Translations under genes and position numbers: made by a program | Notes under the pieces: model-generated | The model's input: the letters and a program-made list of their open reading frames with translations, nothing else | Database searches by the model: none | What the model was told of the DNA's origin: nothing | NCBI GenBank assembly: GCA_020809705.1 | Contig: CP085826.1 | Coordinates: 3,162,001-3,226,000 of the forward strand | Length of the DNA: 64,000 nt | Direction: 5' to 3' | Source of the DNA: Calonectria ilicicola | Lineage: Eukaryota > Ascomycota > Sordariomycetes > Hypocreales > Nectriaceae | Shown: positions 46,184 to 57,493 of the stretch, piece by piece | Layout of the letters: each line of letters begins with the position of its first letter | Position numbering within the stretch: the first letter of the stretch is position 1

Positions 46184-46973
46184 TCACGACATGTCCATTT
46201 CGTCGTTTTCTAGGCGATCACCGACCGAGCTAAGGCCGGAATCGTCGTCGTCGCTCATATGGCCGTTTTGTTGGGGCACCTTGTCGTTATCCGGCAGACC
46301 CTCATCTTCGGGGTCGACGGTTCGCTTCGAAATCCACTCGGAGATGGTCGTGTCGGGGCCGCCCTCGACTTGAACCTCGCCTGTGTCGTTTCCTCTGCCG
46401 AGGATCGTCCCGTGGTACTTTGCATCTTCACCCGTCTTGCTATGTTTCTTCTTTAGGGCTGTGGTTTCTCGCGTTAGCAAAGGTGTTTGAACTCCCACGT
46501 TATGTTTGCTGAATGCCCAAGAATGAAGGGGGGAAAAAAGTCACACAAGGCAAAACCAAACATAAGCTGTACGCACCATTCAGGTAGTCTGTTGCATCCG
46601 ACTCTCCGTCGCCGCTCCCAAACTCCATCATCTCCTTCATGCGCTGCCCCGCGAACCACTTGATAAACTCCTCGACGCCCCGAAGGTCCTCCTCGTCGCG
46701 CCACTCCTGCTCCGTGTTGACCCGTTCAGGTAGCAGGGCGCCGACATCCTGTAGCGCCATCCGCACGTCGACGATGGTAAAGTCGGCGGTATCACCCTGA
46801 TTGTGTGCGGCATGGTTGGCCGTGGTCTGGCACAGAAGCGATAGGTACCGCGCCGCGAGGTCTGTGATGGAGTCGAGCACGGCGGGCCGCGTCGAGTGGT
46901 AGCCCGTGGAGCGCAGAATCTGGAGGATTGAGGGCCGGAGGAGCGCGTGGAAGAGGGATGGTGGCGTCGTCAT
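46184..46973 (-). CDS. TAF3: TFIID subunit TAF3-like, bromodomain-associated histone fold
   Basis: Two exons: 46973-46577 and 46458-46184, giving 223 aa. The N-terminal 100 residues form the bromodomain-associated histone fold: LFHALLRPSILQILRSTGYHSTRPAVLDSITDLAARYL, followed by DVRMALQDVGAL and GVEEFIKWFAGQ. The splice joins DYLN to ALKKKHSKTGEDAKYHGTIL, a stretch I recognise from fungal TAF3. The rest is acidic. It would heterodimerise with TAF10 in TFIID for RNA polymerase II initiation. A PHD finger, found in animal TAF3, is absent, as in yeasts. The frame extends to an ATG at 47054, but the histone fold starts right after 46973. Confidence 0.88.
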
Positions 46974-47516
46974 GATGGGCGAGGAAGGAGAGAGAGGATT
47001 GAATCGCAAAAAGAGGCAGAGGGAGAGAGACGTTGTTGGGTGTTGGTGTTGCAAGCTCAGCTACAGGTGTTTCTCGAGTCGATGCGCTGTGTTTCTAATC
47101 GTAGCGACGGTGTCGCGCTGGCAGGGACGTCATCGGCTGGAGATCGAATGGCTCTCACAGCGCGTGTCCGCCCCGAGCGCTGGATACTCTGTTCGGTCGT
47201 GGGAGAGTAAAAAGCCCGGTATAGTGAGGATGATCTCAGAGCTTTAGGTCTGGGAGGCTGAAGCTAGTAGAAATTGGGGCCTCAGCCTTGTGCTAGGTGT
47301 TCTCCACAGTGCGAAAGTCCGTGTTTGCGCACATGTCATCAACCATCTTTCTAGGTGTGTAAGGCCAGACACAAGTAGCTCTTTTTGGATAAAAAAACAA
47401 CATGTCAAATAATCAGCTACAAGGTTTCCATTCTCATTACTATGATATACACTTATCCCGCTCTTCTTCTCAGAAAAAAAAACATTGTACAAGCCTCGTA
47501 ACCCATATTGCACAGT
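46974..47516. other. Intergenic between S9 peptidase 3' end and TAF3
   Basis: Probable TAF3 promoter plus 3' flank of the S9 peptidase gene, both on the minus strand. No gene seen. Confidence 0.5.
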
Positions 47517-49981
47517 TTAAACTGTCAGCTTTCCCGTCTCTGATTCCAATTTGGACTCGTCTGAGATGCCGCTGTATTTGTTGATCCAATCCAGTACCTC
47601 CTTGTGCCAAACCAAAGAGTTCTCAGGTTTCAATACCCACTAAAATGATGTTAGAGAAGACATTACTTGGCAGCCTAGGCTTCGACTTACGTGGTTTTCA
47701 TCCGGGAACATGAGAAACTTGCTGGGAACACCTCGAGCCTGGAGGACATTGAACATAGCAAGGCCCTCCGAGATGGGTAGACGGTAATCAAGTTCGTTAT
47801 GAATAACCTGACACGAGTAAGAAGAATATTCAATTGGCTGAGGGACTTTCGACTTACCAGCATGGGAGTGGCCCATTCATTTGTGTGCAGGGACGGATCC
47901 CACTTCTGATAACCTGCACGGTTCTCCCAGAGAGTGCCTCCAAAGTCGTGTTCTGGGAAGAACAATTCCTCAGTGGACCACTGATTTTGAGTGGAGAAGA
48001 CTCCGTCGTGGCAAACCAGAGCCTTGAATTTGCGGCCGAGGTCATGTCCTTGAATCCAGTCTAAAGCATCGTTAATACCTACGATCGAGGACCATTGGTC
48101 ACAGAGAACTCACTAATCATATAGCCACCATAGGAGGCACCCAAAGCTACCGCTCGGTCGGTATCCACGTAATCAACTTTCTTCTCAAGATATTCGAAGC
48201 ACTTGACGAGATCATCGTACGGGCCACCTCCCCAATTCTCCGTGATAGCGTCGGTGTGGTCTTGTCCGTAGCCTGTGCTTCCGATTGGGTTGGGGCACAC
48301 AACTACATAGCCCTGCTCAGCAAAGATGGCAGGGTTCCATCGAGTGCTCCAGTCATCTGTCCATGCCGACTGGGGGCCTCCGTGGATCAAAAAGGCGAGG
48401 GGATACTTCTTGGCAGGGTCGAAATGAGATGGGGTCATGACCAACGCATGGTTGTCATAGCCCGCCGAGCCAGGGTACCATATTTCAGAACTCTGGTGTC
48501 TCGAGAGGCCGAAAGATTTGCCGTGCTTAGAGCTGGTTGAAACCTCCTTGATAGCTCCCGAATCAGGGTCCAAAACGCAATAGCTGGAGCTCTCAATTCG
48601 GGATTTGGAGCTAATGAACAGCGACTCGCTGCCTCCGATAGTGTGTGCTTCAATAACGCAACCGTCGTCGTGGATGGGCTTAGGAAGCTCTTTGGCTTCT
48701 AGGGGCGAGGCGGGGACTTCCCAAAGGACGATCCTTCCGTGACGCTCTGCAGCAACGCACAGCAAGGTGTCGTCCTTGCTCCAAACAGCCCAATCAGGCC
48801 TAAGGTCCCAGCCGCCTCGGTCGTCTTGAGTTTGGTAAAATTCCTGTACATTGCTCAGGTCGGTGACATCTGGGATTAACAGGAGTCTCGGCTTGTCGGA
48901 TTCATATTGTACATTCTTCATTCTCGTGAAAGCAATCTTCTTTCCATCGTTAGAGAAAGCGGGCGACTGGCTGTAGCCTCTCAACCGACCGGTCTTGACG
49001 ATTTGAGGAGTAACCGGCTTGTCGGTCCACGACTTAATGGGTACATAGTAGAGATCAGTCTTGGTGTGTCTGGCTGGGTTCAGTTCCGGGTCTTTGGATA
49101 CAAAAGCGATACCGGAGGTAGAAATATCAAAGTCACCAGCGCCTCCGAACGGAGGGACAGGGCAGCTGAGGCGAGTACCAGCCAAAAGATTGGTCATGCC
49201 GGGGTGGTCTAGTGTCCACTTGCCATCACGCTTCACAATCAGACCGTACCATAGTGAGTTTTGGTTGGGGCTGGTCCAAGTGTCCCAATGACGGACAAAA
49301 AGGCCGGTGTAGATCTTGGCAGATGAGTGCGACTTCGTCTCAGCAGCAGGCCAGTACATATCACCCTCAGGGGTCGTCGCAGCTGAGCAGATGAAAGCAA
49401 TTTGGTCATCGGACAACACCTTCACCTTGGGATTGGCGATGCTACCAGCAAAGTAGTGGATCATGTGTGGACTATCGAAGCGTCAGTCAAAGGGAATAAG
49501 AAGGTACACCAAGTTTGGTAGTCATGAACATACCTCGCTGACTTATCATGGACATCTTGGGAGAGGAGCATGGAGCTGCCATTGTCTCCAGTCTTGACAA
49601 AGGCAACCTCAGTTTCACTAATCCAGATGGGCTCACCAGCACTGGCATCCTCCGAGATAAGGTAGGAAGAGCCATCGGTGATGTTGAGCACGCGGATTTG
49701 GGATGACTTAGAGTGAGTATCAAATGAGTAAGACGAGACCTGGTACAAGTGACTTAGTCAGTAACTGGCACGGCCAAGCAAGCAAGCTCAGGAAGGATAA
49801 ATTGGAGGGTTTCACGGGAAAGGGAGAGAAAGGAGGAATATTAGGCGGGTGAATTGATTGATTGACGACTACGAACCGTGTAGAGAACAAGCTTGCCAGT
49901 GGAATTAGGTACGCCAGCAGAGCGGCGAGGTGCCGAGAGGAGCACCTCTGGCGTGAACTTGGTTGCTTGGATCGTCATCAT
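47517..49981 (-). CDS. Prolyl oligopeptidase family S9, dipeptidyl-peptidase V-like, no signal peptide
   Basis: Six exons: 49981-49877, 49739-49534, 49471-48114, 48060-47858, 47807-47691 and 47639-47517, giving 703 aa. The N-terminal beta-propeller has repeated strands ([42 protein letters not shown]). The alpha/beta hydrolase domain contains [18 protein letters not shown], the nucleophile in GASYGGYM (S550), the acid in HNELDYRLP (D631) and the His in DENHWV (H663). That order and length fit dipeptidyl-peptidase V / acylaminoacyl-peptidase (S9C). Secreted DppV of aspergilli has a signal peptide. Here the start [20 protein letters not shown] has none, so an intracellular peptidase is inferred. 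Confidence 0.9.
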
Positions 49982-51100
49982 AAGCGGGGTTCGGGGTGAT
50001 ATGATACTGAGATTGAGAACAAGACAGATGGTGGGATAACGCGAAAGAAAAGGAGGAAAGAAAAGTAAAAAATGAAATCAGGCAGATGAGGAGGCGTAAG
50101 ATGAGGGGATGATGGAGGAGGGAGCTAGGGTAGCAGCAGCAGCTTCAAACAATAAAGTAAAGTTGAGGTTGGAGCTGGGAGCTCGGCCGCTGCGGGCCTG
50201 AGGACTACATTGCTAGGCTGGCTGTTCCTATTCCCTGTCATTCCCCTCCTCTTGCGTCTAAACGCCATTCTCCCTGTCTCGCCCTGTCTCTCCCGCTATG
50301 CCATGCCTCGTCCCACTCTTTCCTGTGCACTTTACGCGCCTCGTTGTCGCTCAGTCCGCCTGAGCCGCCACCGCTCTGAAAAGGTGCGAGACGCGAGCGA
50401 ACGAGTCTTGGTAAGGTAGCCAGTCACCGCCGGCCAAGTCCAAAGCTTGTACTACTGTTACTACCAACTTGGGTAGCTAGGTACCAGATAGTTACAAGCC
50501 AGAAATCAACACGCAATTCCGTTACACTGACCCCGCCTACGCCATATCTCGTGTGTCTACCCACTTCCCTACCGTGCATATAGCGGGCATACATCATCAT
50601 CACGTAGCGCCGGGTAATGTGGTGGTGAGAACCCCTCCGCCCTGCATCGATACCGCCAGCCTCAACTCGACAAAATGCAGCCTATTTGTTTGTCCGTGCC
50701 AATCGGAGGGTGACCAAGTCACCTGTTGCACAGTCAATGGTTCCCCGCAGTAGCCCGCCCAAAGACCTTGGTGGCGTCAGTTCGACTCGCCCCATTGTCA
50801 GCTGTCCAACCAAAGCCGAGGGCAGTCCTATCCCCGGAATATCGGATCAAAAGGTGGAGTTTCCATTCCTCACAAGCCTCATATCGTTCTCTCGGTCAGG
50901 TTATTGGCCTTTGTCAGCTTGCCTTTTCGTAATGCAACCCGTTCCAGATACCTATACCATCAATCTGATCACGGGTTCCCGCATGAACCTTGAGGGATCA
51001 ACCGCGGAATCTCCACTACTCCGCGACGAAGTGGATAAGCCCGCCAAGCCTCTCCAGCCGCCTCATTCTAGTCCGACCCGCCTTGATTCAACTGTGTTGT
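49982..51100. other. Intergenic, promoter side of the S9 peptidase
   Basis: Upstream of the S9 peptidase (-). Overlapping short frames on the plus strand (50686-51102, 50726-50932) have no domain. Nothing else seen. Confidence 0.5.
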
Positions 51101-51180
51101 AGGAGACTCACGCAAGAATCACTCTGACCGGTTTTTTGAACCCCGGTCTCCCGGCTTACGCATCGCGTGTCAGGTCTCCT
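51101..51180. repeat. 80-nt structured inverted-repeat element with a tRNA-like stretch
   Basis: The ends AGGAGAC (51101-51107) and GTCTCCT (51174-51180) are perfect 7-bp complements. Inside, GACCGG (51126-51131) pairs with CCGGTC (51143-51148) across an 11-nt loop, and GCGT/ACGC pairs occur at both flanks. On the minus strand the stretch CGGGAGACCGGGGTTCAA resembles the variable/T-arm part of a tRNA, but a regular T stem does not form. So this is not called a tRNA gene. Confidence 0.6.
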
Positions 51181-51695
51181 CAAGATTGAACATGTCATTT
51201 GCCTACATCCAGGATTCCCCACACAAAGACGTGGCAGACATCCTTTCACGCTCTCCACCGACAGACTTGCTCTCACCGTTGAATTTAGGGCGTGGTGATG
51301 ACGCGACTTCCCAAGTCCCTTTAAATGAAACAAGATTGGTTGATGAATTGGCATTAATGAATCAGTGCAGTCGGTCAAGTATAGTACAATCAGGCATTGA
51401 AATGATACGGGACACTTGTCAACCCCAGTTACAGACGGATATGTTTTCAATCATACCTCCTCAAGCCCACTTGCCACGTCGTTTAACTCAGATGGACCCG
51501 GAATTATACCCAGGATTAGGCCTGCGTGAATCGTTAAGATATGAAGGAATAATTTATTCATTAAATCAGCAATCCCAACGCTATTGACCTCTCTTCCTAG
51601 TTCAGTGATGACTGTGACTCTTCTTATCCATAACGCCAAAGACCAGATCCATACATTCATGTGTTCGTCTATCTAACAAACATGCTGGTAGCTCC
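51181..51695. other. Intergenic downstream of EAF6
   Basis: A plus-strand frame from 51192 to 51587 (about 131 codons) is open but rich in TTA codons and has no domain. It is not called as a gene. Confidence 0.4.
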
Positions 51696-52356
51696 CTATT
51701 TGCGTTGTGCGCCAAAGTTGGTTCGCTTTTTGCTTGTCTGCGCATCGGTTTCGCTGTCCTCATGCTCCTTGTCCTTCTTTTTCAACTTGTTTGCATTTTT
51801 GCTAGTTGCAGATGTCGGGGTTGCATGATTCGAGCCGGTGTCTCGGAAAGCTGCTGATACTGGTGTAGCATGCGAGGCTGGTGTTGATCCCCCGGATCCT
51901 GGAGCGATACCTTCCTGTAGAGTGAGTCTCGTTAGTCGCCATGTCGTCCTCGCAGTGTGCAACGCCCTTACCAGGTTATTTGGTCGATACGAGATTGAAG
52001 ATCGCGAGAAAACCTTGTTCTGTTCCATCGGCCCGGTTTTACGTCGCTGTGCTGCCGCACCACTTGTTCCTTTCATATAATTGTCGAAGCCGGTGATGAT
52101 GTTTCCCGCTGGTGTGCTCTCAAGATATGCCGTCTCCTTTTGCGCAATGCCATCCTCAACCTGGTTCTACCGACGAGTTAGCGGGGTGAAATGAAACGTT
52201 TGACAAGTTCCATGTCACAGTACATACCAGACGTCTTTCCAAAAGCCTTCTTTTCTCAACTAGCTCGCGCACCCGCGCCTGCGCCTTCTTGTACTCGGCC
52301 ATCGTTGGCTGTCCGGCCCCAGATCCAGCAGTATTCCCTTGCTTATTCTCGGCCAT
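51696..52356 (-). CDS. EAF6: Chromatin modification-related protein Eaf6
   Basis: Three exons: 52356-52228, 52166-51972 and 51914-51696, giving 180 aa. After a short Gly-rich start, residues 20-45 form a coiled coil (YKKAQARVRELVEKRRLLERRL) spliced to NQVEDGIAQKETAYLEST. The family signature AGNIITGFDNYMKGTSG follows, then FSRSSISYRP. The tail is Ser/Thr-rich then Lys-rich, ending RTNFGAQRK. Eaf6 is a small subunit of the NuA4 and NuA3 histone acetyltransferases. The two introns are 61 and 57 nt with good borders. Nuclear location and complex membership are from the family. Confidence 0.93.
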
Positions 52357-53203
52357 GCACCTGTATGCAGTATTGAACCTGGTTTCAACAGGCGGTATCC
52401 GTTGATGACGGAGCGGGAGTTGGGGATAACGGTGTCCGAGTGTGTGTATGTCAGGTTCAAAGGCTGCTGATCGCGGAACAGAATCGTGGGGTGCGCCTAA
52501 TCGCGTTTAGTGGGGCCGCGTTGAGCGCTTATGCTCTACCTTGAGACGCGATGATTGCCTATCCTGGTGCATGTGCCCCAAAAATCTATATAATTGCCTT
52601 CTGATGTGACTGGGGCATTTTGTTCAAGTAAAGTAACATTACGAGGAAGAGCGTACCTAGCTAGCTCTTAGTCGTTAAATTAGAACAACCTAAGGCTTTC
52701 AATCAACATGGATCGGAAAATCTTAGGGACAGAATTAAGGCCAGTGCATGATGATATCGTATTCGTTCTCATTCTCTAGCTTGTTTAATACACTTTTGCT
52801 TCAATGACCCAGAGCCACGCTGTTTCGTCTTGTATCAGCCGTATCCCTCATGCACAGTGCAGTGATCTTTGCCGAGTTGAATCTCATCGAATTGGTTCAT
52901 TACTCTACGAATTCATTCAACTTTTTTGCTACCCAGATTTCAACTTGTTTTGTATTCCAATCCCATGGCAAAATTTCACGACGCAAGATGATAGAATGTC
53001 TCAACTGTTAGCACCTAATGCCACAGCCCCGTTGAAGAGGAGCTGACGGTGGGGAAATCCGACCAAACCTGGTTCTTTCAGTGGTTTGTGCTCTGTCGGG
53101 GTGTCTTGGTCAGCGCATCGCCAGTCGTTCATTTTCCTTGGCAGCCGTAGAGCTAAAAGACACTTCCCTCAATGATCTCTAAACCCACCTATTGATCCCT
53201 CCA
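52357..53203. other. Intergenic, promoter of EAF6 and 3' flank of the PWI gene
   Basis: No supported ORF in 847 bp. A frame at 52804-53046 (+) shows no domain. Confidence 0.5.
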
Positions 53204-54686
53204 TTATTCCGTGTGAGTTTTGGCTGGGGGTTCGTGTGATTCATCTTCAGAAACATCAGCGGATTTGGCTCGCGTTCCAGAGGGTGACGAAGGTGATGAA
53301 CTGTTTCTTCGTCGGTTAGAAGGAGATTCGCGTCTCTTTGCTGGACGTTGGGCATGTCGGCTTGGGCTAGACCGTCTCCTCCGAGGACTGTCATCATCCA
53401 TATCCGAGATGTCGCCTCGGCCGCCTTTCGACCCTTTGCCATGCTTCTTGGGCGATGTAGTACGGCTACGGCTACGGGACCTGGAAGAACCCCTGGACCT
53501 CGATGACGACACACTCCTCGAATATCGCCGACGGCGATCAACGGATCGGCTTCGAGACGAAGAATATCTCCTCCTCTTTGCCATAGGCGAACGCTTATCC
53601 GATGACGCGGAACGAGATTTCTGATTCGAGGTGTATCGGCGCCCTCTGGCCTCACGATCTTGGCGAGGACGGTAGGCATCCCCCGCTGGCGACCTTGACC
53701 TCTTTCGCTGGGCTTTTCGACCTCCTGGTGACCTTCGTCGTTTCTGGCGGTCACGGCTGACGGATCGGTCAGTGCTGCGAGATGCGCTGCGGCCGCGAGA
53801 GCCTGACCGAGATGAACCAGAAACGGAGGAAGAGCGGCTGCGCGGCCGTCTTCGGGTGTCGCGATCACGTCCTCCACCGCGTCGACCTCGGGGCACATAA
53901 CTGTCGCGCCCATAAGAATCTCGTTGGTCGCGTGATCGTGGACCTGGTGATCGGGATCGATTGCCGTTTCTTCTAAATCCACCCCGTCCTCTGTTATCAA
54001 AGTCGCGATCATTTCGTCGCCCTTGCCATGTATCGCCACGTGGAGCTGGCCGGTCGCGACGACTACGCTCTTTCAAGTCGGAAACTTCACGGTCTCGGCG
54101 ATCGAGTTCATCACGTCTTTTCCTGGCATGTTCGGCAGCGCGATCGGCCTCCATCTAGTTTGAAACCCGAAAGTTAGACAATGACCAATGTTGTAAGAAG
54201 ACTGAGGTTGTCGGTACCTTTTCTTGCATGAGCTCAAGCTTCTTGGCCTCGAGGAGTTCTTTGGGGACACCTTGAGGGCTAGTCTGGGCACTCAATAGCA
54301 AACTCCATAGATCTTTGCAGAAGGGCGCCGTGTCCTTGTCCAAAAACCCTGTGAGCTGTATCTGTAGGGACTTGATATCCGGCTGTCGCGAGACAGTTAA
54401 CACGTGCTTCATATTCATCAAACCGGTTGGTAGACACATACATATCGTGGTCCTTCGATCAGATTGAAACAAAGCTCAATCACGACATCGTCTTCGCTCC
54501 CGAGGATTTCGGATATCTTGCCGGCGATCCATCTGTGGTAGAGTCAGCAGAAGTTCTCAGGGAGAATGCAGGGGTTCCAGACTTTTTCATGACTTGCAGG
54601 TTGACCTTTTGCATATCAACCTTCTTATTGAACTCCGGGGGGAACTTTGTCGACTTCAAGAGTCGCGCATCTACCCCGGAAGCCAT
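53204..54686 (-). CDS. PWI-domain SR-type splicing factor (SRRM1/SRm160-like)
   Basis: Four exons: 54686-54583, 54532-54442, 54382-54218 and 54154-53204, giving 436 aa. The PWI domain fills residues 1-120: LKSTKFPPEFNKKVDMQKVN, MKKWIAGKISEILGSEDDVV, IELCFNLIEG and IQLTGFLDKDTAPFCKDLWSLL. The remaining 310 residues are Arg/Ser/Asp-rich, with many RS and SR dipeptides (RSRSRTTS, SVSRDRQKRRRSP). This is the architecture of SRRM1, a nucleic-acid-binding splicing coactivator in the nucleus. The first intron uses a rare donor, GTCTGG, but only this junction restores the conserved KKWIAGK. A second open frame overlaps the RS region on the same strand and is a by-product of its composition. Confidence 0.9.
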
Positions 54687-55210
54687 GACGGACCAAGTGG
54701 CAGTGCCAATGTCAATCCGAACGCGTTGTTGGTCAAGGAGCAGAGTATGAAAAAGTGACGTCGCCAACACAGGCATTCATGTGCTACCAATGCTGATGCT
54801 CTCGGGCGCACGGACCACTCAGGTTTGGCGCCTTGCTAGGCAAATGAGAGTCGCGAGTAAGGTACGTACCAGCTCAACCAGCACTAAATCAGCGCTTTGA
54901 AATTCGCTGTAAAGTGGTATGCGCGGTCAGTGGACAAATTAAGTAGATCACGTTACCGTTTTTTACGCTTGTCTCTTTGAGCGAGCTTTTATGACACCCG
55001 CTTCACTGCATCAATCACCCCGCCATGAATTGGTTCCAGCCTGAGGTACCTACTGAAACCTGGGTGTTCTGGCGCTGAAGCTCTCACATCGCAGCGCGTC
55101 ATCCAAGGCAGCCTACAACAGTCAACTTGGTGGTCTAATAAGTACCAGCACCTGGGCTTTCTCTGCTTGACTATTTGTAATTTTTCCGGGTACGGGATTG
55201 CCTCTTAAAA
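54687..55210. promoter_or_regulatory. Divergent promoter region (PWI factor / NAS2)
   Basis: 524 bp between two divergent start codons, with no ORF. It probably holds both promoters. No specific site recognised. Confidence 0.5.
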
Positions 55211-56062
55211 ATGAACAACATCCACGCTCCCACAGTGCCCTCAGGCGAGACCAGCGCTTCTGCAGCGAACGGAAACGCGGGGCACCTAAGTTTCAAAGAA
55301 TTACAGCATAAAAAGGATGATATCGAAGCGGAGCTGAAGGCGTTGGGCGGAGTGCTCGATTCGGTAAATGATAAACAATTCATCCTGTGCTTTGATAAGT
55401 TCAATAATACTAATCATTTGCTAGCACGGGGTGGATATGAACACACCTCTCGTTACTGCCGATGGGTTCCCTCGTTCGGACATTGATGTCGCTCAAAGTA
55501 TTGCATCAGTCCTGCTTTTCTGTCTACCGCAGCCACTAACCGGTATCAGTTCGGACCACAAGGGCCAGAATAATCCGTCTCCGGAACGATTATACAGAAC
55601 TCATGGCCCGCATAGAGAAATTCCTCCACGAGCATTTCGCTAGCCTTGATGATGATGCTCAGCCGGCACCCAATTCTAGTGATGAACGAACCATCATTTC
55701 AGACGCCCAGACTGAGGCTCTGGACCCGCCATTTGCCAAAGTCAATACAGTAGCCGCAGGAAGCCCGGCTGAGACAGCTGGCTTGGTACCCGGCGATGAA
55801 ATTCGCAACTTTGGCTACGTAAATAAGGCTAACCATGATAATCTCAAGAGAGTGGCGGAGTGTGTTCAAGGCAACGAAGGAGTAAGTGCAACAAACCCAA
55901 CGTTGGTTGGACTGCAAACTAATTTGTAATCAGAGAAACATCTTTATCAAAGTGTCACGGGCGGCAGGCGCAGCGCAGCGGCAGGAATTACGCTTGACTC
56001 TGACTCCGCGAAAGGACTGGGGTGGACGAGGCATGTTAGGCTGCCACATCCTTCCGCTCTAA
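55211..56062 (+). CDS. NAS2: 26S proteasome assembly chaperone Nas2 (PSMD9/p27)
   Basis: Four exons: 55211-55363, 55425-55497, 55550-55881 and 55934-56062, giving 228 aa. The N-terminal helical region has LSFKELQHKKDDIEAELKAL, the junction HGVDMNTPLVTADGFPRSD and DVAQIRTTRARIIRLRNDY. A C-terminal PDZ domain reads FAKVNTVAAGSPAETAGLVP, then GDEIRNFGYVN, and ends LRLTLTPRKDWGGRGMLGCHI. Nas2 binds the C-terminus of base ATPase Rpt5 and guides assembly of the proteasome regulatory particle. All splice junctions restore conserved residues. It is divergent from the PWI gene. Confidence 0.94.
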
Positions 56063-57493
56063 GATCAGTCCATGCATACCTGAGTGGCTGAAGTCTGATA
56101 TCTGGTATAGACGCCTGAATCAAGGCAGCCTTTACGCTCCACTATATGGAGGAGGTGAATGCATTACCTTAGGTTTCAATTGTTGCCAGCCCGAATAGGT
56201 GTGGTTATGCTGCCAACGACGTGATATTGCCAAGAAAGAGAGAACCCGATAGCAGGGTTAGAGCCGATTACAAAGCAAGCCTACTTTTGCCCCCACATCA
56301 TCTGGACGTGTCCGTGCGGGAAAAATACAAGCTCTGGTTGACAACCAATAACTACTTGGTCCGTATGCTTCCTGTTCTCGTCTCGTGCTGGTAAACCTGA
56401 TTATCAAAAGCCACATGAGTCAAACCCGCTAGGTAGCCCCTGGAAATGTGCTCTCCGCCTGCAGTATCACTGCTTGGGTGCCAATGCCTATCATGAATAG
56501 CAACTTGTCACAGCGTAAAAGTTTGGAACAGCCTAATTAGATTATCACTATTGGCAGCAACTGGCCACATGTTCGTAATTAAAAGCTGCGGTGCGACATG
56601 CGTATCTAGCGACCGTTTAGTTGGAACAGTAGCTCCAACGGGACAGCGGGAGAGATATAGGGGCCACGCAGGTGCTAAACACGACCAGAGACTGTACGCA
56701 CAAGCATTTGCCCAAACATGCATAAAAAGCGAGGTGTGTGCCCAAACCTGGCCAACTCAGCTGGCAGAGCACCCAAATGTGGCAAAGGGGTTTTGTGTGC
56801 TGGTGCTGCAGATCTCCAACCACTGCAATGGAACCTGACAAAAAAAAAAAATTCTGCCCATGGGGGCAGATGGACTGGGTTCCTGGCCTAGTACCAGGTA
56901 CTCCATAGGCACCCAGCAGGCAGAAAATCAACTGCTGTAAATGGTGCCCAAGTAAGATTAGTGGAACGTTCCAGGCATGGCAGGACACCTCGGGCCACTG
57001 CAGGAAAGCGGTGACGGCAGTGCCAACTGAGTCTTGCCTGGCGTGGTGCCTACGCCTTTCTGGTAAGGTAGGTTATTCAGCGTGGCCTGGTGCAGCGTCC
57101 AAAGTGGGCTCTCAGCGTATGATTTGATTTACTAGTTGATGATGTCTGTGATCCGTGCTACGGGAATCACGTGCAGGCAACCCACTGGGGCGACTGAATT
57201 TTTCGCTTTAGGCCTTCCCCTGCCCAAAGTTCCCCGCCGCCTTCAAAACAATCAGGTTGACTGCTCTTTTGAAGTTCGTCAATCACCACGTACCCACCTC
57301 CAGCAACGTATTTCAAGGTATTTAGATCCTCCTCCCCGCTGTCTTCGACTTGAGAACGATGACCGCCCTCTCCGACCGACGTTCTCGCGCCGTCTCGACC
57401 TCGCTCCACGTTGGCTAACTCCCGACCTCCAGCACCCCGCTTGTTTACGTCCTTCCACACCGTCCCTCCCACACCACATCAATACCCTCAAAA
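56063..57493. other. Intergenic, promoter of GSP1
   Basis: 1.4 kb without a supported gene. The 250 bp before the GSP1 ATG is C/T-rich (for example ccgccctctccgaccgacg), probably the leader. No RNA gene recognised. Confidence 0.5.

Noticed and set aside
51136..51174. tRNA-Asp-like sequence on the minus strand
   Set aside because: The match covers only the variable/T region. The T stem does not pair and there is an extra 11 nt, so no functional cloverleaf.
51192..51587. 131-codon open frame between the structured element and EAF6
   Set aside because: Rich in TTA and other codons rare in the neighbouring genes, with no domain. The opposite strand is also partly open.
53179..54039. 286-aa frame overlapping the PWI/SR gene on the same strand
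   Set aside because: A by-product of the RS-repeat composition. The PWI exons join only to the other frame.
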